Below, piece after piece: positions 34,101 through 46,670 of a DNA stretch of 64,000 bases (position 1 is its first letter; every line of letters begins with the position of its first letter). This DNA comes from Solen grandis (lineage: Eukaryota; Mollusca; Bivalvia; Adapedonta; Solenidae). The stretch covers positions 42,933,224-42,997,223 of the forward strand of contig CM037782.1 of the NCBI GenBank assembly GCA_021229015.1. Direction: 5' to 3'. Position numbers and translations under genes: made by a program. The notes under the pieces were generated by a model that ran no database searches, was not told the DNA's origin, and worked only from the letters and a program-made list of their open reading frames with translations.

Positions 34101-36154
34101 TATAAATGCTTGTACCTGTTTCTAGAAAAAAATGTTTATCTTCTTATTGCACTAACTATACGGTTAGTTATGAATATTTCTTAGGGAAATTAGTTATTTC
34201 AATAAAATTTAAAACAAGACTTCAACTTGTCCATCTCCAGTTTTTCAATGGTTTGTCTGTCTTACACAACATAAGCATTGTCTATGACTGGCAAAGATCA
34301 AACAAATTCAGGCCTATTGAAGAGAGGTGATGATATATTTCAACACCTCTGGACATGTTGTGACATCAGCCATTGCCAAATGTCTGTGTACAGAAAATGA
34401 TAACTAGTTATTAGAGACAATTAGTGTCAATGTGCAAAACTTCTGGTAAAATGCATGTCAGTATATCAAGAGTTCATTGAATCTCCATAACCATGCAATG
34501 TCAGTCAAAGCTTTCTCAATTTATCTAAAAATCAAAGCCCTCATATAAATATACAAAAAAAAAATTAATAATATTTTATTTTAAAAAACATGTTTTCCAA
34601 TGAAAAAAAAAAAAAAAAAAAAAATTTGAATGTTGCTGAAACTCAATGACATTTGACCAGTTCATTGTCAACTTCCAAATTTATTAACAATTCTGATTGG
34701 TTTGTTGTAAGTTATAAAAAGCTAGTTGGCTGGACGGACAAGAATGAAAGAAGCCAAAATAGTTTGCAACTTAGCTGAAGCTAGGAAAAGGGATACTTGA
34801 AGGACCGCTGAAACAGAACTTTTCTCTTGATGACCACATATTTAACAAACTTTTTCAGTATATACCCCCCACCCCATCTACTTCCATTTGAATACCTTCT
34901 CCATAATGAGAAAACATGTGTGTCACCTGCAGAAGGGTGATGGAAAAAGAGTGACTGACAAATAGATGAACAGACAGACAATGTAAAAGTGATCCCTATG
35001 TGTCAACTCTGCTTACAGCAGGTGACACAAAAAATGTGTATATATTCAGTCCCCACCCCTCAAACACATTAAACTTTCTAACTTAGACTTTTTTTACTAT
35101 TTTATATGTATAAACTTCTGTGTTTTTCTCTCTTGGCCATTGATCTACATTGTATATAGTCACCACTCTTGTCACCACTCTTAAACAAGCATGTACAGGT
35201 AGAAATAATTCACTGGCCCCATTTTCTACTCTACTCTCCCTATCTATGGAAACTGACCTAAAATGTACTAGCTCCAACAAAGTTGAAAAGATAACCATCT
35301 TCATGAGGACTTAACTCCACAAGAAGTGGTTCTTTAACAGAGGTTAAAGGTTACTCTATGTACCACCTGCTAAGTGCTAAATTCAGGAATATAAGGGCAA
35401 TAAATTAGCAAGCAAAATCTGTGCTTCAGAGAGTCTTTGCGTCTAAAGAAATACAAGACTATGGTCATAGTAGCTAAAGATAATAATAAAGACAATTAAA
35501 TGCATGCAAAAAGAGTAATTATATTTTAAAATCTTAACCTCCAGTACTTGGACATTTTTTTTCAAACACACTTCATAAGCTTGTTAATATGTCAAGTTTT
35601 CTTGATTATATAAACTATTTACAACATTTCAAGAATCCTGATCTGTTTAGATTTTACAAACATACATGTGGCAAACCTACAGTTTCTTTGTTTCCCAAAT
35701 GCAGAAATGTCATTTAGGTTTTCTGTACATATCTCCCAACACTTAAGCAGTATTCACCATATTTAATGCATATCTTGCTTAGAATATCATTTATCAAATG
35801 GTGAATGGATTGTGCTGGTCTTTCAAATTACTCCAATAAGCATTATCTTGTATTAACATGTCCAGCATTTATTTGACAGAATTGGGTCTATGACATTCTG
35901 GCATTCCAAACAGGCATAAGTTTCATCACTTCACTGAATTTTATCTATATTTCAAAATACATCTTTCCAATATATGAAGATCTTCTAGAATGTATACAAT
36001 TTTCCATTCTGAATATATACTGTTGTGCCTTATTTAAAGATCTTGATTATTAGAAAAATACATAAACTCAGTACAAGAATCCAGAAAATCTGTAAAATAT
36101 GGAGGCGACTTTTGAGGATCTGGAACATCAGCGAAATACAGACGAGGCGCAGGG
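31193..36154. other. Intergenic and 3' UTR side of the MPDZ-like gene
   Basis: AT-rich DNA with no exon recognised. The part next to 36154 must be the 3' UTR of the minus-strand MPDZ-like transcript. A sequence TACAGTGAACCCTCGATATAA at 34086-34106 (given in part) resembles one terminus of a Tigger-like element, but no partner end was found. The poly-A runs at 34600-34624 and 33155-33172 may be decayed retroposon tails. Confidence 0.4.
35868..35873 (-). other. Candidate polyadenylation signal
   Basis: AATAAA on the minus strand about 280 bp past the MPDZ-like stop codon. It is the first perfect hexamer I noticed in that direction, but in AT-rich DNA this is weak evidence. Confidence 0.3.
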
Positions 36155-36428
36155 CTAGGACAAGACATTCATTATCACAGAACCTTTTGCATTTTTCAGA
36201 ATGTTCACTGCTTCCTCATGGCTCAGTCCTTCCAAACTCACGTTGTTAACCGACAAGATCTGATCTCCACGCTTCAGCTGCCCATTTTCTGACGCTGCAC
36301 CCTTTGAGAAAACATTCTTTACGTAGATGGGAAGGTCACCATGAGGGCTTCCATGGCCTCCAACGATTGAGAAACCCAGTCCATCAGGACCGCGCTCCAA
36401 CACGATAGTCTTGCACTGGGGTGGTGGA
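36155..36428 (-). CDS. MPDZ: MPDZ-like last exon: PDZ13 and stop
   Basis: It encodes PPPQCKTIVLERGPDGLGF, then [37 protein letters not shown] and the C-terminal NAKGSVIMNVLS followed by TAG. The whole PDZ13 is in this one exon. The carboxylate loop is GLGF and the helix B first residue is His (LSHEEAV), which in PDZ domains favours class I ligands (S/T-x-hydrophobic). The protein ends immediately after the last strand, as in vertebrate MPDZ and PATJ. The acceptor is ATTCCAG at 36429-36435. An alternative acceptor 14 bases in (CCCCAG, exon from 36414) would pair with the alternative donor of the previous exon; the longer form keeps the PPPQ that relatives share. Confidence 0.93.
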
Positions 36429-37258
36429 CTGGAATGAAAACAACATGTGGGATGGTCAAGAATTTGTTTATGTAGGAGAGGGCAAATATCCCATTGTGTT
36501 TAAATAAAGCAATTTTGTTGAAGCCTCAAGTATGTACACATAGGTCTATATACACAGTATTAGACAATGATATGTTTTATCAGCTGGCAAGTTAAAACCC
36601 AAGTCTGTAATGTACTGGTTTAAAATTTGTCATCTTTAAAGTTACTGAGGATAAGCAGCCTGAAGGTTATTCACAGGAGTTTATGATGGTAATCTTATTT
36701 GATCATACCATCCAGTTTTATTATTTCTCAATTATCATTTTATATGCTGTTGAATACAGAATATTAAAGCACTAAAGAAAGGCTGAAGGGCAGCTAGGAT
36801 ATTTCAAACAGTGCACAGACATATTCAATGGCACTTAACAAATGGAATTAATGAAACATAAGGTCATTAATTATTTTTAATAAAATGTTAATAAGCTTGA
36901 AATTTATAAGGATGTCAGAAACAGATTACAAAACATTTGGGAGGGTAAGGGTGCTGGGGAAGTCTAGAGTCCTACTTAAGTTTTCTCTATCATGCAAGAG
37001 TGGCTATGTCTTGTGGTCTAGTTGTCTCACAAGAGATCTGGTTCTGGTGGATTTTATTTCTGACTGGTCTCAACCTGATTGGTGAAAACTGTTGACCTTA
37101 CACTGCCTTGCTAAGAGACTATTTCTTAATGTAGAAACATATATGTGCACCCATATATTTAACTTCTATAAAATATTGATCTGCCTGATTGTGGGCTACA
37201 ATGTGTATTATGATTTTTTAAGCACAATATTAAACACAGTGACCTCCTCTTACAGTCA

Positions 37259-37329
37259 AGGGCTGACCACAAACTGTTCCATCTTCTACTATTTCTTCAT
37301 TCACTTACAACAGTTTGGTGGTCAGCCCT
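37259..37329. repeat. Hairpin: 20-bp inverted repeat
   Basis: AGGGCTGACCACAAACTGTT at 37259-37278 pairs with 37309-37329, one bulged base, 30-base loop. It is in the intron between the last two MPDZ-like exons. Likely the core of a small MITE, but wider arms were not resolved. Confidence 0.7.
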
Positions 37330-37699
37330 CGATGTAGGGAAGCAGCTGCTTACTGGAGTTAACTTGAACGCTAGGCATTATTTTGTTATCAAGGGGATTT
37401 ATAATCTTGAGTTGCTTACAAGAGTACTGCATGCAGATGTCAATACTTGTCTGTTAAGGGTTTATTTTTATAAGGGGAAGATAAATTTGTTCAAAATGGA
37501 CTGCCCTTGATAGGAATGTAGCCCTTGTGATGTGAATAAGTATGTGAAGTTTGATGATGGTTTAATAATCTATAAGTTATGGGCAAAGTTTTTCAAACAC
37601 AAAGACGCCATTGACACCAAATAAAAAAAACAAAAAAAACTGTCAAGCTAGAAATCTGCTAGAAAGTTTCTTGAACAGATCAGTAAAGTGACTACCAAC

Positions 37700-37829
37700 C
37701 CATCATCATCATCATCAAAGACGTTGTCCTGTGCCGGAGGTGTGGTTGGTGTTCTGACATTCTGTATGTCTGGTTGTATTCCCCGTGTGGAGGAGGTCCG
37801 TCCACTCACACTGACTGGTGTCTGCTCAC
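37700..37829 (-). CDS. MPDZ: MPDZ-like exon: acidic linker between PDZ12 and PDZ13
   Basis: It encodes a 42-residue linker, GEQTPVSVSGRTSSTRG at the start and PPAQDNVFDDDDD at the end. The exon enters in phase 1 and leaves in phase 2 if the donor is GTTGGT after position 37700. A second donor GTAGTC after 37696 gives phase 0, adds GL, and fits only with the alternative acceptor of the last exon. The five-Asp run comes from a GAT trinucleotide repeat on this strand and may vary in length. No domain; vertebrate MPDZ has a comparable acidic stretch just before PDZ13. Confidence 0.82.
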
Positions 37830-38080
37830 CTGGAACAGAACGTACACAGAGTGAATGGATGGACTGTGGAGCCTCAGCTTATGTACAGTGGTTCCTTTCT
37901 ATAATGACTTAAGCTGAGGATATGGTAAATGGGCCATTGTTGCTAATTATGCTTATGGAAAAGTGGGCAGGTGTGATAATCTATCACCATATCTCATGTT
38001 TCATTTAGATATTCATATTCAGCTAAATACAAATAGAGTGATTTATTTTGCAAGAACTATTACTAAGAATGTTTGATTTT

Positions 38081-38370
38081 TTGTTGGGTTTTACATCCCA
38101 CTAACAGTATTTCAATCAATTTGGAGACAATGTCTACTTGAGACAAATATAGTGCTGCCACACTGCAGTATCATGTTGTAGACATGTGGCACGATACCAT
38201 ACCCAGTCACATTATACTGGAACTGGGACAACTAGTTCTTGAACTACCCTAATATGCTGAGTGCCAAGCAATGAATCTATACTAGTAACATTTTTTACGA
38301 CTTTGGTATGTCGTGGCTGGGGATTGAACCCATGATGCAGATGCTCTAACAACTTAGCTACCAGGGACAG
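38081..38370 (-). repeat. tRNA-derived SINE
   Basis: Reverse orientation. B-box-like GGGTTCAATCCCCAGCC is read on the minus strand near 38322-38338, and the tail GATGTAAAACCCAACAA lies at the low end. Same family as the copies at 3519 and 41012. Confidence 0.8.
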
Positions 38371-38550
38371 TATTATAAAGAATGTCATTAAGAATAAATC
38401 AATGTAATTATATAAATCATTTCTACATAATGTTTTCATTCATGTGTTAGTCAGCATCTTAAGCTTATAACATGTACCATACAAAACTTCTAAATATATT
38501 TCTAAATCATGTTAGTGGCAGTCTACTGTAAAGCAGTGTCAGTTACTTAC

Positions 38551-38665
38551 CCTGAGTGACCTGGAGTGTGATAGAATCGCTGGAGGTCTTGAGCATGTGG
38601 ATGACCTGCTCATGGTTCATCCCGTCTGTACTGACACCATTGATATTCAGGATCTTGTCCCCAAC
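38551..38665 (-). CDS. MPDZ: MPDZ-like exon: second half of PDZ12
   Basis: Thirty-eight codons plus one base: VGDKILNINGVSTDGMNHEQ, then VIHMLKTSSDSITLQVTQ. It supplies strands 4-6 and helix B of PDZ12, continuing the exon at 39070-39239 in phase 0. Helix B begins with His (MNHEQV), favouring class I ligands. Acceptor GGTTACAG, donor GTAAGT. Confidence 0.92.
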
Positions 38666-39069
38666 CTGTAACCATCAGGCAAGTCTTCATTAACATGGCT
38701 TCAAAAATGAGTTTTCCAAAACTGCTATCTACCAGGTATATTAGGTTTTGACTTCATGTCTTCAAAGGCAAAATATGCAACGTTATTTCAATAATCATGG
38801 CATTTTGGATGAATGTACAAAATTTGATAATGGCCATTAGTTCTTCCCTTACCATTCAGATACACCATGACAGTGTGGTGCTTTAAGAAAAACACATCGG
38901 CAGAAACCTACTTTCAGTTTACTCAGCGTCACCCGATTTCCTCTTTAGTGAGAAGCAGTAACATAACTACACATGAAGCGTACTGGAGGCCAAATCCACT
39001 TCAATACTGGGCTCATTTGTCATTTCCCTGCAAGTTTCTGTAAGGTAAAGATTGAATTTCAAGACTGAC

Positions 39070-39239
39070 CTTTAGGTTGCGTGACCTCTCTGCAGGACCT
39101 CCTGTTGTCAGGTTAGCCACAATGACTGGTGTGTCTCCCAGAGGACTACCAATACCTCCAGCAATACTTAGGCCCAGGGAACCGTCTGCATCATGTTGGA
39201 GCTCCACTGTTCGAATGTGACTCATGTCTTCACTGCCTT
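39070..39239 (-). CDS. MPDZ: MPDZ-like exon: first half of PDZ12
   Basis: Two bases plus 56 codons. Linker GSEDMSHI, then strand A RTVELQ, carboxylate loop SLGLSI and AGGIGSPLGDTPVIVANL, up to SRNLK. The motif GG.GSPLGD is typical of MPDZ/PATJ PDZ12. The acceptor is ATTCACTAG, phase in 1, which matches the single base left by the exon at 45413. The donor is GTCAGT. Reading past the donor runs into intron sequence. Confidence 0.93.
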
Positions 39240-41011
39240 CTAGTGAATCAAAACAAACATTTATCACTCATATCTTATATCAAAATATGAATCTCCTAGT
39301 ATTCAACTGCTTTTGATTCATTCAGTTAAAGTGCAATACTTATTCATTTTGAAAAGTAAATTTATCTAAATAATACAAGGGTGAATGAAGAAACTGACAT
39401 AATCTTCCATATATCTACTCTAGCAATACTCCTGTGTTATCACAATTCTAACTAAGCAGATATTTGTAGGATATCCTAATTGTATTAAGTTCTGTATCAA
39501 TTTTATTGTTGATTGTAGATGTATGATATTCATGTTGTGTTTAAGCTATTCAGGAGAGCTCTCAATAAGAGCGTTGAATACACCACTCCAATTAACATAA
39601 CCCCAAACCGCTTCAAAATGAATATGCATATCGGTTTAATGCACAAAAATCCGTACAAAGCTCTGACAAACAAATGCACATGAACCTTGCTTTCAATAGT
39701 TACCTTTGTTCAACAACCTCAGACAAACATTTGGGGTGGGGATATGCATGTTTTGGCATCATGATAATTAGGTCACCACTTGCTCATAAGGTTAATGTCA
39801 TAAAACAACACTATGACAAGCTTAATCAAATTATCTCCCCTGGTAAAGATAAATTTTGTCCCCTTTCTACAACAGACTGAAATCATTTCACTTCATGTAC
39901 ATTTCACTATCTAAATGAAAAGTTTCTTTAATGTTCATTAAACTGATTATATGGGGACCATTGTCACAAAACATTTTTATGACATGCTGAAGTTCAGCTG
40001 TATCAAGTTGGAATGGTTGATGTTGTGTTAAAGTTTCATTGAAATCCATCAAACCATGAATTTGATAGATATGAGCAGATATATGATTTTAAGGGTGATT
40101 GGTGGGGGCACAATTGTACATGCGTAAGTAACTCTATCAAATAAGTTTTCAGAGGAAACATTCAAATAATAAAACTAACCAAAAATTTTCAAGAAAACTT
40201 CAGGAACTCATATTAAATGGATAAAGCAGACAGGGTAAGAGAGAAAAAAAAGAATACTTTCAAAAATTAATTTATCCAATTTCAACAAAAATTTGTTAGT
40301 TATGACAGCATATATTTCCTCATACAAAATATTGAAATTAACAATGTATTTAACACACCAAATGAATATTTTAGTAATTTCTGGATCATAACTTGTGGAT
40401 ATATCATCACTAAAACCACAACAACGCATGCTTCCCATCTCTCCTATTAAACAGCTATTGTTGGATATTCTTAAAATAGGACTTATTATACACGCAATCA
40501 ACAAAACAAAGTATTCAAATAAATATATCACATAATGAAAGCATTTTAATATACTGACAGTTTACTTTGAACGTATTCAACTACTTTAAATGTTCAAGAT
40601 CAGATAGTAAAAAGATGAAACTTTTTTTGTTATAAGTATGGCTCTATTTTACTCCATAAACTAAAACCAACAGATATGCAATCCCACCACACAGCCAAGC
40701 TGCCATGCTCCAACATGACAACATGCAACACACTTGTACAGTAGAGCCGGGCGACCCCTCAACTTGACTGGTAGAGCGGCCTGACACACCACTCCCATTT
40801 GATGAGTGGAGGTCTGATGCACTCCACTACAGGTCATGCGGTTTCTTGCAATACACTTTGTTACCAACCATATTTGCCAATCACATGCATAAGTAAAGAT
40901 TAACAAGTGTAGTGTTACAAATCTCCTCTGTAGTTATAAACCTATCTGGAATATCTGTACTTTGATTATATTTTTAATTATCATTTAAATACTACCTTTT
41001 TTCCATAATGT

Positions 41012-41330
41012 ATGTTTGTTTGTTGGGTTTAACATCCCACCGACAGTATTTCAGTCATTTGGAGATGATGTCTACTTGAGACAGATATAGTGCTGCCACA
41101 CTGCAGTATCACGCCGTAGACATGTGGCATGATACCACACCTAGTCACATTATCCTGACACCAGACATACCAGTCCTGGAACTACCCCTATATGCTGAGC
41201 TTCAAGCAAGGGAGCTATACCAGTACTACTGCTTACGACTTTGGTACTAGTATGTCGCAGCCAGGGATCAAACCTACGACCTCCAGCTCCCAAGGTGGAT
41301 GCTCTTACCACTCAGCCACCGGGGACGGTG
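41012..41330 (-). repeat. tRNA-derived SINE, best preserved copy
   Basis: On the minus strand the head has GGTGGCTGAGTGGTAAGAGC as an A-box region and a degenerate B box GGTTTGATCCC near 41262-41272. The body matches 3519-3815 and 38081-38370, and the 3' end is CCCAACAAACAAACA. An open frame at 41192-41410 is a repeat translation. Confidence 0.85.
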
Positions 41331-41580
41331 CTTTTTTCTATCTAAACAATTTGAAAATGGATAAAAAAGATTATAATGATTATTACATGATTTTACATTT
41401 AAATTCATGAAACTTTAGCTTTATTCCTAGATACAAATTCTAGATCACACCAGCAGTACAATGTATAATTTATGATGTTGTCTTCAATATATAGAAGGAA
41501 ATTCAATTTGTATGTGCTAAGGAAAACACGGACATTCAAAGATTGTATCATGAGCACACATATTGATCTCAGTGGAACAG

Positions 41581-41672
41581 GAAACATTATCTGAAGGAGG
41601 GGTCTTGCACAATAAATATATTTGAGGAAACATAATCTGAAGGAGGGGTCTTGCACAATAAATATATTTGAA
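41581..41672 (+). repeat. 47-bp tandem duplication
   Basis: Two adjacent units of GAAACATWATCTGAAGGAGG through ATAAATATATTTGA, nearly identical. Intronic, no coding role seen. Confidence 0.85.
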
Positions 41673-42274
41673 TTATATGTAAAATATACTGGTGTAAAAA
41701 ACACTTTTATGAAAGTCACAAATATGACATACATTTTTATAAGGGTATCTTGTTTAATTTAAGTTACTGTAATTGTTTTACAGCTTATGCTAAACACTGT
41801 GTTCCTGTTAATCCACTAAGTGCATACTTAGAAAACTCATTATTACATTTCTGTCCAAATCTGAATGGTTACATACAGAATTTTTTTTTATACTTAAAGT
41901 ATTTTCTGACAAGTTTTTCATAATTATTTGCTGATTTCACAAGATGAGTGTTAATGGGACTGAAGTGTTTCCTATACTGATGATAATACATTGTGCCCAT
42001 ACATGGGGAGTTTTGTGTGCTCTGGGAATGAAGGTTTTCTACAAAGGAAACTTGTGTACACTCTTCAACATACACACTGCCTGAATATAGAGCCAACACC
42101 CCAGCTGCTGTGTTCAGTCTATATTTGCTTGTCGCTGGATGAGGATACCCCTAACATGAAACTCTATGAAATCAAGTCTTAATTACGAACATTTTTGCTG
42201 CCCACTTGACTCACCAGGATATTTATTTAAATTTATTTATATTACGTCGATTAGGAAACAAGTTCTTATAACTT

Positions 42275-42419
42275 ATACTAGTCCCTCTCGACGGTTCCTG
42301 GATTGGACCAGTACTTTGCGCCTGGGAAGATCGTGAAGAATTCTTGCCTCCAACGGGGTTCGAACCCACAACCTTCGGATCCGTAATCCGATACGTTACC
42401 ACTGGACCACGGCGCCCTC
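42275..42419 (-). repeat. tRNA-derived SINE head (different family)
   Basis: On the minus strand, GGCGCCGTGGTCCAGTGG gives a good A box and GGTTCGAACCC a perfect B box with a plausible T loop. The expected 3' acceptor strand does not pair with the 5' end and there is no TTTT terminator in place, so it is a SINE, not a tRNA gene. The body is short. Confidence 0.7.
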
Positions 42420-45189
42420 AAGGATATGAGGTATGAGAACTTGAATCTCAAAATGTTGAAATCAATATACAATATAACTTCATTTGATTAGTAAAAACAG
42501 AATTTCCAAATTCTAAAAATACAGCGAAGAAGGCTGTAGCTATCCCCCACCCCAATAACTGAAACTACCCTCTCTTATGTTAAATCATAACACACACACA
42601 CCAGGAGTTGGTCTAAATTGAACATGTGTGTATGTTGCCATACAATATGATATAGATGACTTAAACAAATAAATTGAGATAGTTCATCAATCACTTACTT
42701 TGTCCACTGTCTACACTACTGACCAGTGCCTGGTTATATCTAGTCTCGTAAGGATAAGCATAAATGTCCTTCAAGTAAGGATTGCTATCTTAACCACTTC
42801 TGCTATTTTACTATACACATATTATAAATATAAAACAAGTATCTATTTTTAAATAATGTTAAAACTTCCTTGAACTGAAAATCAGACGTCTACAACAATG
42901 TCTATGTCATTTGATGCAGAAAACAGGGGCAACAACATTCATAAAACACAAGGCTTAGCTGATAGGCAAAATAAAAAGAAAGTTTGACAAGCATTAGCAC
43001 AATCATTTGCATAATGGTTAGCATAATCATCAGCATAACCAATGGAAATTATGATGTGGAGCAAATGTTCAACATTTCGCTTGCAAAATGTACATTTGAC
43101 AATGTCCAGTTGAAAACTGCTGTATGAAACTTATCTATAATGGGGCTAGTATAAAAGTTACTTCACGTGCATTTGTATTTGATCAATCTAATCTTAATTG
43201 TTCAATTATAGTGACTGACAATTAAGAAATTAAAGCTCAAGAAAAATGAAGAATGAAAGATCCCTAAAATTGTAGCTCCTGTACAGTTACAATGATTCCA
43301 GAATAAAACATTTCAATGAAGAGAAACACATCCTTGTTATCAAATTATGAAAACTTGAACAATTGTCAGATTACAGCCAGGTAATCACTACCCTGGTGAG
43401 AAATGCTGCTTATGATTATGTAGTTCATTCTACAATAGATCCTGTTCCTAAGTTCTGTTGACTGTTAATATGCAGAATAAATGAGCTACAAAATGATCCA
43501 TGTCTTGTTAATTCCAGAGTGCCAATTCTCAAATAAAGCTACAGTTACCCCAAAAAATATTTTTTTTTCTTTCAAAATATAATTAAAAAATATTTTTTTT
43601 ACATAAATTAGGTACAAGTAGAAATATATGAACTTAGTAAGGAGTTTGAAATGAAACACCATTATTTACATATGGAAAAAATGTGTAGGCCGATTCCAAT
43701 GTACACAAAATAAACAATATCACAAAAGAGATAACGAGAATGCATTCCGAAAGTGAATCGTTCTGTTGAGCCTAGATATAACCAGTCGTCAGTAGCTCTG
43801 GGAATTGGAGAGACCTGAATCATCAAAAGAACACACATTATTTGACATGTCTGTACACACTGTGTATCTCTCTTTACACTCTCTCTCAACTTCTTAATTC
43901 TCTCTGCTTGTTTGGGTCTCCTTGTCTTGAATTCAGTTTACATATACATGTATAATGTTGCTTTGTTTGACATGTTTGAGCTTCTCAGTTATAATGTATA
44001 TATCATTTTTCTTTTTTTTTAGGCCAGTTTGTTTTCATTGATATACTCTGGAGTCTTTTTTAGTCAAAATGGTCTAATTTTCTAATTTCTGACTCCTCAA
44101 CATAAATTGTTTGATTCCCATATTCCAGTATATTATTTACTTTTCTATTGAGAGCATAACAATCTTATCAACAAGTCAGCAAAATCATCAACTAAATTCA
44201 TGAATGAAGAAGGCTCACCTAGGTTTTCTGCTTATATTACATTTCTCTTTCTTGCTGTATGACACTTGCACATCATATTTTACATGCAACTCTTGTTGAT
44301 ACAAATAAAACACAAACACATAATACACACTGCCTTACATACATTATGTTGACCTAGGTGTCACAGCTAGGATACACAGAAAAGCAAATTCTATGAAACA
44401 TTTTTGACAAACCAGAACCAAACATATAACACACACACATACTTCAAGCCACACAAAACTTGGTGAGGGGCTCTTTACATTGTATTGAACCTATTCTGCT
44501 CCTTGTCATAAAACTACCAGCAGTATCAGCACAGAGACTATGAGGCAAATATGACTTAGCCTTTTCTAATTTTGTCCATGAAACAAAGAATTAACTTATT
44601 TAAAACTCAAAGACAAACTTGTCCTAGACCTGTTCTAAACAGGCCACTTTTAACATAGCAACACACTATACCATACTGTACCCTAGACACTTGGAAGTCT
44701 GGTAAAGTACATCTTGGAAGTTGTAAAGGAACATTAATTGTGATCTAAGACCATTCTATATAACATCCCCTACAGTATTTGGGATGATTTCCATACTGTA
44801 GAGGTAGGGTAGGATACAATCCTGTAGACAGACTGGACATACAAACCCACACACTGTGTGACTAAGGTGAACTACACACAACACTGTTAGTGTAGACATC
44901 ACAACACACTACATGCACAACCACATATACAAGATCTGTTCACTTTCATCAACACCTACTTTACTGCAACCAATATAATGTCTCCATAATATTTCATAAA
45001 CCAAATCATGATCTATTGAGTATACCAGGAATCCGATATTCAGCAGTTTTAGTGCAATTAGCTGTTATCAATAATGGCCAATCTACACACATCTTACCAT
45101 GAATAAGAGACCAGCTGTCTGTCTACAGGGTCTACTTTCAGTACGCTATGCAATTACATAATTCAAAACTCAACCAACTTATTTATGTG

Positions 45190-45300
45190 TACCGGCATGT
45201 CACTTGAGGTTATGAGTTTCATCTGAAGTCATGACGCACCAAAGTTGTTAAAAACAGTACTGGTATATCTCCTTTGCTTGGCACTTATCCTATATATATA
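45190..45300 (+). repeat. SINE fragment
   Basis: CACCAAAGTTGTTAAAAACAGTACTGG and CTCCTTTGCTTGGCACTTATCC (quoted in parts of one stretch) match the body of the SINE at 3519-3815 at reduced identity; the 3' end is missing. Confidence 0.5.
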
Positions 45301-45412
45301 TTTTGTTCTTGCTTTTGACCAGAGGTCAATGTCTGTAGACAAAAAGAAGGCATATATTGACTGAAAATGAACAGATCTAAGGTATAGACTTCACAGCTTC
45401 TTTTTCACTCAC

Positions 45413-45563
45413 TTTTCGAATGTCTTCCACCCTTTGATTTATTGCTGGCAGATGACTCAGACTTGCGTAGCGCTGTGCCAGGAGAGTTGGAGTTACGTCG
45501 TGACGACGTCCTTGAACCTGCTTTTAACCTTCCCACATTCAAGGTCACTTTACCCATAGTGGT
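45413..45563 (-). CDS. MPDZ: MPDZ-like exon: end of PDZ11 and basic serine-rich linker
   Basis: Fifty codons plus one base. It starts TTMGKVTLNVGRLKAGS, the last strand of PDZ11 and the conserved GRxKAG turn, then a low-complexity tail rich in Ser, Arg and Lys (SRTSSRRNSNSPGTALRKSE in part). The tail looks disordered and phosphorylatable; no domain. The acceptor is TTTTTACAG, the donor GTGAGT, phase 0 in and 1 out. Confidence 0.9.
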
Positions 45564-46506
45564 CTGTAAAAATATGACTGTCATTCACAACTGGGAAAAA
45601 CATATTTAGATCTATTACATAAAGTATAAATTTGCTGATTTTTAGGTAAAATAAGATTTACTTAACTGAGAGGACACTGTATAAATAATATTTTGCACTA
45701 AATCTCTTTGAATTCACTACAATTTACACTTTGCCTTTTCTAGCGCAAAATCATAATGTTCGATATAGTCATAAAATAATAAATAACTGAATAATATCTA
45801 ATTTTTGCCAATCTATCTGGTCTTAAATTGAAACAAAAGCTGATATTAAGCTTGGAATATAACATCAAAGGCAAGAGGAGAAAGTAAATTACCAAGGACT
45901 CCCAAAGGTTGGAAAACCAATTATTCTCCATACCCACTGGAGAACAGAAAATCTAGATCAGCCTCTCTGTGCTACAAGAGATTTAACCAATACACTGTCA
46001 ATCAGTTTACTGTCAATCAGTTTACTGCAGTGCAAAAAAAGGTCAGGAACATCAAACGTATTCACAAATGTAAATGGAGCCAGATACATGGGAAGTTATG
46101 ATCACTGGCTATACAATCTGCCATCAACCATGCTCAGCTTTCTTAACTGGGGCTTTGATTTGTCCTAAAATAAAGACAGAACTTCACCTAATATGCTTAT
46201 ATTATGTTTATCCTTACTGACCCAAGAGTACCTTTTGATTTTTGGGTTAAAGAAATTTCATTGCAAAACTTGTATTGCTTTTTTTTAAAAGTAAAAAGTC
46301 AAAACTTTCACAGATATGACTTTTGTATAAATTTAAAATACTGACCATAATAAGGTTCAGTATTTACTAGCAGAGTGTGTTCTTGGTGTCTATTAGACAA
46401 TTTCTAGAGCCTGAGTTTCCAGCAGAATTATATTTGAATTAGACCCCCGCTCCCACAACCACCCCTGTATTCGGTCATGTGCTCCAATAAATATCATATG
46501 GGATTT

Positions 46507-46670
46507 AAAACAAGAGGACTATGGTGGCCCTGGAATGCTCACCAGAGTACTATATTTCTAATTAAAACAATTCAGGTCACTTGATTTTACCTGGATGACG
46601 GAAGGTGAAGGATGACGGACACGGGGTGATCAAGCTCACCTTGAGCACATTGTGCTCTGTTGGACTAAAA
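46507..46670 (-). mobile_element. Minimal deletion derivative of the hairpin-ended family (H)
   Basis: Only 164 bp, but both termini remain: CAAGAGGACTATGGTGGCCC at the low end and AGCTCACCTTGAGCACATTG with TGTGCTCTGTTGGACTAAAA at the high end, next to GATGACGGACAC. The tandem core is gone. Confidence 0.75.

Larger units (their letters stand above)
39240..45412. other. MPDZ: 6.2-kb intron of the MPDZ-like gene
   Basis: No exon that keeps the phase (1 in, 1 out) was found. It carries SINEs at 41012-41330, 42275-42419 and 45190-45300 and a tandem duplication at 41581-41672. Stretches 39300-41000 and 42420-45180 show nothing beyond AT-rich sequence and short repeats. Confidence 0.6.

Noticed and set aside
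42275..42419. A genuine tRNA gene on the minus strand
   Set aside because: A and B boxes are good, but the acceptor stem does not pair and no terminator follows at the right place; it is a SINE head.
42699..42768. Candidate extra MPDZ-like exon on the minus strand (DIYAYPYETRYNQALVSS...) with AG and GTAAGT borders
   Set aside because: Its open frame needs phase 0 on entry, but the flanking exons join in phase 1; in the phase required it hits a TAG. No homology recognised.
43662..43889. Minus-strand ORF with a possible acceptor before VSPIPRATDDWLYL
   Set aside because: No recognisable domain, no matching donor, and not needed for MPDZ frame continuity. It shares only a short TGGTTATATCTAG match with 42.7 kb.
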